Source: Dehalococcoidia bacterium (lineage in GTDB: Bacteria > Chloroflexota > Dehalococcoidia > Dehalococcoidales > Fen-1064). Taken from it: DNA of 6,326 nucleotides. The stretch is from contig PMBW01000318.1 in NCBI GenBank assembly GCA_003153075.1, forward strand, positions 7,645 to 13,970, written 5' to 3'. This document shows, in pieces, positions 1-5,108 of this stretch. The position numbers and the translations under genes were made by a program. Every line of letters begins with the position of its first letter. The first letter of the stretch is position 1. Under the pieces are notes generated by a model, which was not told the origin of the DNA, made no database searches, and saw nothing but the letters and a program-made list of their open reading frames with translations.

Positions 1-920
1 AGTCTATCGATATAAGGCAATTGATTCTGGGGGTAACGTTCATCGTTAGCCCAATAAGTTGGATTCCTGACCAGGGTCGCTGACGCGCCGGAAACAAAGT
101 CATTTAAAATAAACGGTCCGGTGCCCATGGCATGATGCCAATCCATCAGATCGCCCCACTGTTTTATTGCCTCAGGGGGTACGATACATTCACTGCCGGC
201 GACCGTCAAGGTCTCGATGATCATTTCCGGGTTGGAAATACTCCATTTAAACTCCACGGTATATTTGTCTTTGGCTGTTACCGATATTAACGGCTTGTAA
301 TTGGCAACGGTGGAGAAATATGCGGTCGGTGCGGTATAACCATCGCCACCGCCGAGGTCCCGGTGGAAGGTAAAGGCGACATCAGACGCGACAAAATCGC
401 GCCCGTTCATCGGGGGAATATTTTGCCATTTAATACCCTGGCGGATCTTGACAAGGAAAGTGCTGGGGTCAGGGAACGACCAGCTTTCTGCCAGGCAACC
501 TTTCAAATAGATGTCGGGGCGGAAGGCCAGCGGGTAATTGAAGATCGCCGGATCCACTGTCCAGTCATCGGCAACGAGCCTTTCCTGCCAGCAATTCTGT
601 ATGGAAGGAGACCCGGGGGTGCTGAGAGGCGCCGAACCGTCAAAAGTCCCGATGTTATTGAATTTCGAGATTACCAGATCGCCGCCGTATGTTGGTTGGC
701 CCAGTTTGTCCCACCATTTTCCGCTCAGCGCTGTTGTGGGAGTGGTAGTGACGGTGGATTTAGTGGTAGTTTGTGTTACTGTTGTTGCCGTGGTTTTGGT
801 TGTAGTGGTGCTGCTTGTTGGGATTGTGGTGGTTGATGAAGTTGAAGTGCCGCAAGATGCTAATACCAGAGACATGACCAGGAAACAGGTTATGAGTGTC
901 CAGAGTGCTGCCCTTTTCAA
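1..920 (-). CDS. Family-5 ABC transporter solute-binding lipoprotein (partial, C-terminus beyond left edge)
   Basis: This is the extracytoplasmic binding component of a peptide/nickel/opine-type ABC importer (SBP_bac_5 family), anchored by lipid to the outer face of the membrane. The visible 306 codons are open. The start is TTG, chosen because GGAGGA lies just upstream and because it gives the same N-terminus as the paralogue at 1259-3133 (K-R, hydrophobic core, lipobox L-A-S-C with the lipidated Cys at residue 23). The first in-frame ATG (residue 16) would destroy the signal peptide. Residues about 24-66 are a Thr/Ser-rich linker, followed by G-K-W-W-D-K-L-G and the mature domain. Segments such as I-R-Q-G-I-K-W and G-T-G-P-F are typical of the family, and D-E-R-Y-P-Q-N-Q-L-P-Y is shared exactly with the paralogue. 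The reading frame is lost only at the window edge. The ligand cannot be told from sequence. It has its own strong promoter, so it is not simply the downstream member of an operon with gene 2. Confidence 0.93.
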   Translation of the reverse strand, partial: MKRAALWTLITCFLVMSLVLASCGTSTSSTTTIPTSSTTTTKTTATTVTQTTTKSTVTTTPTTALSGKWWDKLGQPTYGGDLVISKFNNIGTFDGSAPLSTPGSPSIQNCWQERLVADDWTVDPAIFNYPLAFRPDIYLKGCLAESWSFPDPSTFLVKIRQGIKWQNIPPMNGRDFVASDVAFTFHRDLGGGDGYTAPTAYFSTVANYKPLISVTAKDKYTVEFKWSISNPEMIIETLTVAGSECIVPPEAIKQWGDLMDWHHAMGTGPFILNDFVSGASATLVRNPTYWANDERYPQNQLPYIDR

Positions 921-924
921 ATTA

Positions 925-930
925 TCCTCC
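925..930 (-). promoter_or_regulatory. Ribosome binding site that fixes a TTG start
   Basis: GGAGGA on the minus strand lies four bases before TTG at 920-918. It is the only good Shine-Dalgarno sequence near the N-terminus and decides the non-ATG start of the left-hand lipoprotein gene. Confidence 0.8.
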
Positions 931-935
931 TATTT

Positions 936-975
936 TATTTCGCAGAAATATCGTAAAAATGACTTTCGTCATTTT
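936..975 (-). repeat. Two small hairpins in the 5' leader, next to the ribosome binding site
   Basis: Two perfect inverted repeats lie one after the other. The first, 956-975, has 8-bp arms (AAAATGAC and GTCATTTT) around a loop that reads GAAA in the transcript, a GNRA-type tetraloop. The second, 936-950, has 6-bp arms around three bases. They end six bases before the Shine-Dalgarno sequence. They may affect mRNA stability or translation, or the first may be a protein-binding site with half-sites TGAC/GTCA. The structure is seen; any function is inferred. Confidence 0.45.
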
Positions 976-1024
976 GATTCGATGGGCAGGCAATAACTGT
1001 AGACGAATGGAATACAATATGGAA

Positions 1025-1052
1025 TCAAAAATTAAACATAATAATTTTTTGA
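1025..1052. repeat. Imperfect inverted repeat at the transcription start of the left-hand lipoprotein gene
   Basis: Arms TCAAAAATTA (1025-1034) and TAATTTTTTGA (1042-1052) are complementary except for one extra base, with seven bases between them. The repeat abuts the predicted -10 element and covers the predicted transcription start near 1046, a usual place for a repressor operator. It is very AT-rich, so chance is a real alternative. Confidence 0.35.
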
Positions 1053-1081
1053 AGTATATCATCAGCGTTCTTGCTTGTCAA
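1053..1081 (-). promoter_or_regulatory. Sigma-70-type promoter of the left-hand lipoprotein gene
   Basis: On the minus strand there is a consensus -35 TTGACA (1081-1076), a 17-bp spacer and a -10 TATACT (1058-1053), preceded by TGA in the position of an extended -10 TGn. This is the best promoter in the window. The predicted start is near 1046, giving a leader of about 125 bases before the TTG start codon. Confidence 0.8.
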
Positions 1082-1190
1082 TAAATTGCGCTTTCGGTCA
1101 AGTTTCACTTTAGTTGGGGAATTACTCTAAGGAAAGCCCCAAAATATCCAAGGCACTCTCTTCATCCGGCTTTTCAATTACACCTCCAGG

Positions 1191-1225
1191 TAAACAAAGA
1201 GAGGCTGGAATTACCCAGCCTCTCT
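1191..1225 (-). terminator. Rho-independent terminator of the complete lipoprotein gene
   Basis: A perfect 11-bp stem (1198-1208 with 1215-1225, arm AGAGAGGCTGG) encloses a six-base loop and on the minus strand is followed by the T-rich TTGTTTA. It begins 33 bases after the stop codon at 1259-1261. Confidence 0.8.
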
Positions 1226-1258
1226 GTTTTATTAGTTTCTGATTGTTTGACTTCGGTT

Positions 1259-3133
1259 CTAGTGCCCCATACTCTGCTTTAAATTCGTATCGATCCAGAA
1301 GCGCGAGGTATAGAAGCCGAACTCGAGCGGGCCGGTGCCCGGGCCGGAGACCGAGAAGTTTTGTCCGTTGTATCCCTTTAACCAGGGCTGATAGAGAGCG
1401 AAATAGTTCGGGGTTACCAATGAAATTGCCCAGTGATTCTTCGTCATATACTGGTTTGCCTGGATAACGATCGCTTTGGCATCTGCGATCGTCGGAGAAG
1501 TCAACGCTTTTTGGTACATGGCATCCCAGGCGGGATCGCTGATCATGCACCAGTTGGTCTTGTAGCCTGTCCAGAACCTGCGGAAAATTACCAGTGGCTC
1601 ATAAGAAACACCCAGAGAGTTATTAAATGCGATCTGGTCATTTTTATGCGCCCAGACAAAGGATGTCCAGGATGCGGTGTCCATAGTGCGGATTTCCATA
1701 TCGATGCCGACCGCGGCGTAGTAGGATTTTACTATTTGCAGCATGTCCAGGTCGCCTGATGTGGCGGCGACAATATTGGTCTTGAATCCGCTGGGATAGC
1801 CGGCATCTGCCAGCAGCTTTTTAGCGGCCGTCGGATTATAAGTATATTCGTCTTTCAACGATTGCGGCCACTGGTCCCACGGGTAGTTCCAGCCGGTCAT
1901 GTACATGGAAGTCACCGAAGTGGGGTAAGGAGGGGCGGTGCCGCCGTAATAGGTTTTGGCGATAGTTGGCAGGTCGATCGCCATTTGCATTGCCTGGCGC
2001 ACCCTGATGTCGTTAAACGGCTTTGTATCGTTTTTAGGGTCGATGCTGGGTGTATTGGCGTTCGGGTAAGTGAGCTGCAATATTTCCGGGTTTGATTTCT
2101 GCATGGCTTGTGCAATGGAAAGGGAAATATTGTCCAAAACATCAATCTTACCGGTGCGCAGCCCAGCGAGAGCGGTAGCCTGGTCGGGGATGATGAGAAC
2201 CCGCAGCGAATCGATGTAAGGAAGCTGGTTCTGCGGATAGCGCTCGTCATGGGCAAAATAGTTGGGATTCTTGGCCAGAGTCGCCGAACTGCCGGAAACA
2301 AAGTCCTTCATTATGAACGGACCGGTGCCCACAGCATGGTGCCAGTCCAGTGCGTCTCCATAAGTTTTGATAACGTCAGGGCACAGGATGTTATGTTCGC
2401 CGCCTTGCCCCTGCATGAGCTCGGTGATTGCTTCAGGGTTGGGTGTCTTGAACTTAAAGACAACGGTGTATTTATCAGGGGCGGTCAAAGATATCATATC
2501 CATGTAGGAGGCGTTAGTGGCAAAATTAGGGCTGGCCGCGGTGAAGCCGTCGCCGCCGCCGATCAGCCGGTGATAGTGATAGGTGACATCGGCCGACGTG
2601 AATTCACGCCCGTTGGCCGGGGGTAAATCTTGCCACCGGATACCCTGGCGCAGATGCACAACATAAGTAGCGGAATCGGTGAATTCCCAGCTTTGAGCCA
2701 GGTTCCCTTTCACCCAGTCGCTGGGACGGAAGTTCAACTGATAGGAAAAAACGGACGGGTCGACAGTCCAGTCGTCCGTTGTCAGTCTATCCAGATAGGC
2801 CTGCCAGATCGTTACCTGACCGGGGTTATAATACGTATCCCAGTTACCGACATTGGATGGTAATGAAATGGTCAACTGCCCGCCGTATTTCGGTTTGCCT
2901 AGTTTGTCCCACCATTTTCCCGTTGTGGAACCGGTGGTAGTGGTTGCGGTAGCTTGAGTCGTTGCTGTTGATGTCGTCTTAGACACAGTAGCGGTGGCAG
3001 AGGTGGTTGAGGTAGCGGCCTGAGATGTTGTTTTCGTCGATGTTGTGGCTGATGTGGACGTGGAGCAAGAAGCTAAAAGCATCGATGCCAATAACAGACA
3101 GGTCAACACAATCCAGATTGCTCTTCTTTTCAT
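1259..3133 (-). CDS. Family-5 ABC transporter solute-binding lipoprotein (complete)
   Basis: A complete 624-residue binding lipoprotein of the SBP_bac_5 family (peptide/nickel/opine class), expected to capture a solute outside the membrane and hand it to an ABC permease. The ATG start has AAGGAG four bases upstream. Residues 1-23 are a lipoprotein signal: K-R-R, a hydrophobic core, and lipobox L-A-S-C with Cys 23. Residues 24-72 form a linker that is almost all Thr, Ser and Ala, probably a spacer from the membrane. The binding domain starts around G-K-W-W-D-K (72-77) and carries family-like segments Y-V-V-H-L-R-Q-G-I-R-W, G-T-G-P-F and N-D-I-R-V-R-Q-A-M-Q-M-A-I-D. It closely resembles the gene at 1-920 along the whole visible length, so the two arose by duplication. 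It stands alone between its own promoter and terminator. No permease or ATPase gene is adjacent. The ligand is unknown. Confidence 0.95.
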   Translation of the reverse strand: MKRRAIWIVLTCLLLASMLLASCSTSTSATTSTKTTSQAATSTTSATATVSKTTSTATTQATATTTTGSTTGKWWDKLGKPKYGGQLTISLPSNVGNWDTYYNPGQVTIWQAYLDRLTTDDWTVDPSVFSYQLNFRPSDWVKGNLAQSWEFTDSATYVVHLRQGIRWQDLPPANGREFTSADVTYHYHRLIGGGDGFTAASPNFATNASYMDMISLTAPDKYTVVFKFKTPNPEAITELMQGQGGEHNILCPDVIKTYGDALDWHHAVGTGPFIMKDFVSGSSATLAKNPNYFAHDERYPQNQLPYIDSLRVLIIPDQATALAGLRTGKIDVLDNISLSIAQAMQKSNPEILQLTYPNANTPSIDPKNDTKPFNDIRVRQAMQMAIDLPTIAKTYYGGTAPPYPTSVTSMYMTGWNYPWDQWPQSLKDEYTYNPTAAKKLLADAGYPSGFKTNIVAATSGDLDMLQIVKSYYAAVGIDMEIRTMDTASWTSFVWAHKNDQIAFNNSLGVSYEPLVIFRRFWTGYKTNWCMISDPAWDAMYQKALTSPTIADAKAIVIQANQYMTKNHWAISLVTPNYFALYQPWLKGYNGQNFSVSGPGTGPLEFGFYTSRFWIDTNLKQSMGH

Positions 3134-3231
3134 TTTTCTCCTTTAATTTTATTTAGATAAAGCGTGGAAGTGGAATCAATACCCCTTAGCGTTAAATCCG
3201 ATTATTTATTCTGTTCCAATGATTGCCATAA

Positions 3232-3261
3232 GTGATATTTAATTGCCGGTTTTGGTATAAT
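3232..3261 (+). promoter_or_regulatory. Possible rightward promoter with extended -10
   Basis: TATAAT at 3256-3261 is an exact consensus -10 preceded by TGG, the extended -10 signature. The -35 is only GTGATA at 3232-3237 (4 of 6) with an 18-bp spacer. If used, it would give the TIM-barrel gene a leader of about 245 bases and would be transcribed against the leader of the lipoprotein gene. Confidence 0.3.
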
Positions 3262-3339
3262 ATTTTTCAATAGTTCTGCCGCCGGGTCTTCCGAATAGAA
3301 TATAATATAGAAATCGTGATAGAATATTGAATCAAGTTC

Positions 3340-3369
3340 AGCATAACATCGGTTTTCGGACTTTGTCAA
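3340..3369 (-). promoter_or_regulatory. Sigma-70-type promoter of the complete lipoprotein gene
   Basis: On the minus strand there is a consensus -35 TTGACA (3369-3364), an 18-bp spacer and -10 TATGCT (3345-3340), preceded by TGT in the extended -10 position. The design matches the promoter of the paralogue (TTGACAA, then GATGn before the -10). Predicted transcription starts near 3333, giving a leader of about 200 bases. Confidence 0.6.
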
Positions 3370-3429
3370 GGGAATTGGATGATATCAGGGACACTCAAGC
3401 CGGGAAGGCTCAACGGTTGTTTCTATCTT

Positions 3430-3446
3430 AACAAATTGTTTACAAT
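3430..3446. repeat. Overlapping palindromes, candidate regulator binding site
   Basis: Two short dyads overlap: AACAAATTGTT (3430-3440) and ATTGTTTACAAT (3435-3446, perfect 5-bp arms around TT). ATTG/CAAT half-sites of this size are common in operators of MarR-family proteins, and a MarR-type gene lies about 1 kb downstream. The site lies between the leftward promoter and the start of the TIM-barrel gene, and it covers the TTTACA that might be a -35 element. Binding is inferred. Confidence 0.35.
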
Positions 3447-3514
3447 GGACATTAAAGAGCATAAACCCTTAAGTTAAAATAACTAAAAATAAAACGATCG
3501 AGGAGAATCTGGTA

Positions 3515-4324
3515 ATGAAATTAGGATGTAATTCCGTAATATTCAGTCAATTAAGCCTGGATGCCGCTTTGCAGCACATCGCCTGGGCCGGTTTCACCGG
3601 GGCCGAATTATGTCACCAGAATGATTGGGCGTTGCACATTGCGCTGGATACTTCGCAGTATTATATCGACCATGTAAAAAATGCCGCGCAAAAATACGGG
3701 CTGGAGTTGTTTGCAATTCAAATTGGCCTGGGCCCCGTGCGCAACGAAGATAATTTCAAGGTAATGGTAAAAACGCTTGATGTCGCTGCCAAACTCAATA
3801 TACCCGTGGTCACGATGCGCGCTTTCGGTAAAGCCGATGACAAAGAGATCACCAAACAGGAATTCAAGTTTATCAAGAGGGTGTGTGAACAGGCAGACAG
3901 CAAGGGAGTAATCCTGGGGGTGAAACCGCACGGCGGCGCTTCGGTTTATAATGCCGCCACCGTGTTTCAAATGGTGGATGAAGTAAATTCACCCAGTTTG
4001 GGAGTGACCATCGACCCGCTGCATTTAACCAGAGGCGGCAGCGACCCGGCGGATACTGTCAAAAAGCTCGGCACAAAAATAGTGCATACCCACTTCCATG
4101 ATTGCCCGCCGCCGCAAAATTACCCGGAAACCACCGAGCAGCAAACGCCCGGCAGAAGTAACATCGATTGGATCCAGCTTTTACAGAATCTCAAAGACGT
4201 GGGTTATAAAAGAGCTTTGGATGTCCATGTCATCGGCGCGTGCTCTTATCCTGTTGCACGGCAGATGGGTATCGCGGCGGAGGCCAAAGGTTACCTTAGC
4301 CGCTGCCTGCTGGATTTGAAATAG
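3515..4324 (+). CDS. Sugar phosphate isomerase/epimerase-like TIM-barrel protein
   Basis: A 269-residue cytoplasmic protein of the xylose-isomerase-like TIM-barrel superfamily (AP_endonuc_2 fold; relatives include inosose dehydratases, hydroxypyruvate isomerases and ketose epimerases). The length fits the family. The ATG has GAGGAG nine bases upstream. Family landmarks are A-W-A-G-F-T-G-A-E-L near residues 23-32, V-K-P-H-G-G (136-141), T-I-D-P-L-H-L (165-171), H-T-H-F-H-D (191-196), P-G-R-S-N-I-D-W (212-219) and A-L-D-V-H-V (234-239). In typical members the metal ion is held by Glu, Asp, His and Glu. Here Asp 167 and a His of 191-195 are kept, but the first Glu position reads Lys 137 and the last reads His 238. 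It may therefore use another metal arrangement, catalyse a different reaction, or not be catalytic. The substrate cannot be assigned. No terminator separates it from the regulator gene downstream, so some co-transcription is possible. Confidence 0.85.
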   Translation: MKLGCNSVIFSQLSLDAALQHIAWAGFTGAELCHQNDWALHIALDTSQYYIDHVKNAAQKYGLELFAIQIGLGPVRNEDNFKVMVKTLDVAAKLNIPVVTMRAFGKADDKEITKQEFKFIKRVCEQADSKGVILGVKPHGGASVYNAATVFQMVDEVNSPSLGVTIDPLHLTRGGSDPADTVKKLGTKIVHTHFHDCPPPQNYPETTEQQTPGRSNIDWIQLLQNLKDVGYKRALDVHVIGACSYPVARQMGIAAEAKGYLSRCLLDLK

Positions 4325-4368
4325 TTACAGGAATGAGTTTAATCCGGAAGAATCTACTACCTCACCTT

Positions 4369-4398
4369 TTAACAACGATATCGATGGATGAGTATCAT
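4369..4398 (+). promoter_or_regulatory. Candidate promoter of the MarR-family gene
   Basis: TTAACA (4369-4374, 5 of 6 to the -35 consensus) and TATCAT (4393-4398, 5 of 6 to the -10 consensus) are separated by 18 bases. The predicted start is near 4405. The left arm of the inverted repeat 4382-4429 falls in the spacer, as expected for an autorepressed promoter. Confidence 0.5.
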
Positions 4399-4429
4399 AA
4401 CTGCTTACTAGACATAAAACCATCCATTG
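4382..4429. repeat. Widely spaced inverted repeat in the MarR-family promoter region
   Basis: Arms CGATGGATG (4382-4390) and CATCCATTG (4421-4429) are complementary over nine positions with one mismatch, which would be a G-U pair in RNA. Thirty bases separate them. They could be paired half-sites for a regulator, most simply the adjacent MarR protein, or a leader hairpin. Function is inferred. Confidence 0.35.
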
Positions 4430-4437
4430 TGTAATAT
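4409..4437 (+). promoter_or_regulatory. Second candidate promoter of the MarR-family gene
   Basis: TAGACA (4409-4414, 5 of 6) and TAATAT (4432-4437, 4 of 6) are exactly 17 bases apart. The start would be near 4443, leaving a leader of about 60 bases before ATG 4502. It is an alternative to the promoter at 4369-4398; the sequence alone does not decide between them. Confidence 0.4.
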
Positions 4438-4501
4438 ATACGAAGGAATAACGGTTTTGCTATCAGTTCCCGTTAAGGATCTTTATGAAAGGTTTGGTAG
4501 T

Positions 4502-4945
4502 ATGAAAGAAATAACCGAAAAGGATAACCGCTTATACGCGCGGTTATTAATCAACAGGGCCAGAGATATGCTGTTGAATGCCCGGCAGAAAGAGCTGGCG
4601 CCGTATCAGATTTCTTCCCGGCAGGCTTACATTCTGCACATTCTTTATAATATCGGACACAAGGCCACACTGGTCGAGTTAGCCAGGCAAAATGAGCGGG
4701 AAGTTAATACGCTTTCCGTGCAAATGACCAGGATGGAAAAAGACGGCCTGGTAAAAAAAGTCAGGGAAACGCCCAAATCCACATTGTTACGTTTCGAGTT
4801 GACAGAGAAAGGGCTGGAAACTTACAAAAACAGCAGAAAAATGAAATCGGATAAAACTATTATGTCGGCGTTATCCGATGATGAATGCGATGAACTGGTT
4901 AAATCATTAACAAAGATAATTGAAAAAGCCGAAAAGTACCAATAA
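4502..4945 (+). CDS. MarR-family transcriptional regulator
   Basis: A 147-residue winged-helix DNA-binding protein, the usual length for MarR. Such proteins dimerise on short palindromes and are usually released by a small, often aromatic or oxidising, ligand. Residues 1-37 and 116-147 are predicted helical dimerisation segments. The winged helix spans about residues 38-106: I-S-S-R-Q-A-Y-I-L-H-I-L opens it, E-R-E-V-N-T-L-S-V-Q-M-T-R-M-E-K-D-G-L-V (65-84) is the recognition helix, and V-R-E-T-P-K-S-T-L-L-R-F-E-L-T (87-101) forms the wing. ATG 4502 was chosen because it has GAAAGG upstream, gives a normal N-terminus, and lies downstream of both candidate promoters. In-frame TTG codons at 4457 (with GAAGGA nine bases upstream) and 4427 would add 15 or 25 residues of unfamiliar sequence. 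It is likely to regulate itself and neighbouring genes, given the inverted repeats nearby. The ligand is unknown. Confidence 0.9.
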   Translation: MKEITEKDNRLYARLLINRARDMLLNARQKELAPYQISSRQAYILHILYNIGHKATLVELARQNEREVNTLSVQMTRMEKDGLVKKVRETPKSTLLRFELTEKGLETYKNSRKMKSDKTIMSALSDDECDELVKSLTKIIEKAEKYQ

Positions 4946-4956
4946 GTAAAGAGTTC

Positions 4957-4984
4957 TCAGCTTTCAGCGGTCAGTATTCAGCTT
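4957..4984. repeat. Four tandem 7-bp repeats
   Basis: TCAGCTT, TCAGCGG, TCAGTAT and TCAGCTT follow each other without a gap. TCAG recurs at exactly 7-base intervals and the first and last units are identical. The array begins 11 bases after the stop of the MarR-family gene. It resembles the heptanucleotide short tandem repeats found between genes in some bacteria. No function is evident. Confidence 0.7.
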
Positions 4985-5041
4985 AAAAGAATTAATTATC
5001 AAGAAAGTTCATTTTCCACTGCTGTCTCAATACCGAACAGG

Positions 5042-5081
5042 AAAAAACAAAAAGAGGCCGGGTTTTAACCCGGCCTCTTTT
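5042..5081 (-). terminator. Strong rho-independent terminator of the oxidoreductase gene
   Basis: A perfect 15-bp stem (5050-5064 with 5067-5081, core AGAGGCCGGGTT) has a two-base loop and on the minus strand is followed by a T-rich run with six consecutive T. It starts 27 bases after the stop codon of the gene at 5109-6326. On the plus strand a weaker T-rich stretch (5081-5090) follows, so it may also end transcripts from the convergent MarR-family gene, which has no other hairpin. Confidence 0.88.
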
Positions 5082-5108
5082 GCTTTCTTTAACGGCAACC
5101 GTTCGAAT

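Larger units (their letters stand above)
921..1258. other. Intergenic region between the two lipoprotein genes
   Basis: No convincing gene lies here. Reading in the direction of transcription (right to left), it holds the 3' trailer and terminator of the gene at 1259-3133 (1191-1225), then about 110 bases with no recognisable content, then the promoter of the left-hand lipoprotein gene (1053-1081). After that comes a leader of roughly 125 bases with inverted repeats at 1025-1052, 956-975 and 936-950, ending at the ribosome binding site. Confidence 0.7.
3134..3514. other. Divergent AT-rich regulatory region
   Basis: No gene is seen in these 381 bases between the leftward lipoprotein gene and the rightward TIM-barrel gene. 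It contains the leftward promoter at 3340-3369, a possible rightward extended -10 promoter at 3232-3261, several other TATAAT-like strings (for example 3301-3306 on the plus strand), and a palindrome pair at 3430-3446. The rightward gene has only weak promoter candidates close to its start: TTTACA at 3439-3444 with TAAACC at 3462-3467, and TAAAAT at 3475-3480. Confidence 0.6.

Noticed and set aside
363..996. Two overlapping plus-strand open frames of about 150 residues across the left lipoprotein gene and its leader
   Set aside because: They lie antisense to a clear lipoprotein gene, lack ribosome binding sites, and their Cys/Gly- and Val-rich ends are the mirror of its Thr/Ser linker codons.
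1122..1550. Minus-strand open frame of 142 residues whose last 20 or so residues look protein-like
   Set aside because: Most of it overlaps the lipoprotein gene in another frame and runs through its terminator. The tail between 1122 and 1190 has no usable start codon in frame. A GGAGG in this stretch precedes only a TTG frame of about 16 codons.
1912..2863. Long open frames on both strands inside the complete lipoprotein gene
   Set aside because: They are shadows of the 624-residue coding sequence, with no family resemblance or ribosome binding sites.
3380..3420. GC-richer stretch with a short dyad (AGCC...GGCT), considered as a riboswitch or terminator
   Set aside because: The stem is only four base pairs, there is no T-run, and I see no match to a known riboswitch core.
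3608..3970. Minus-strand open frame of 120 residues inside the TIM-barrel gene
   Set aside because: It is antisense to a well-supported gene and has no recognisable domain or initiation signal.
4427..4501. N-terminal extension of the MarR-family protein from TTG 4427 or TTG 4457
   Set aside because: The added residues do not resemble the family, 4427 lies inside a candidate promoter, and ATG 4502 gives the normal length with an acceptable Shine-Dalgarno sequence. TTG 4457 remains a minor possibility.
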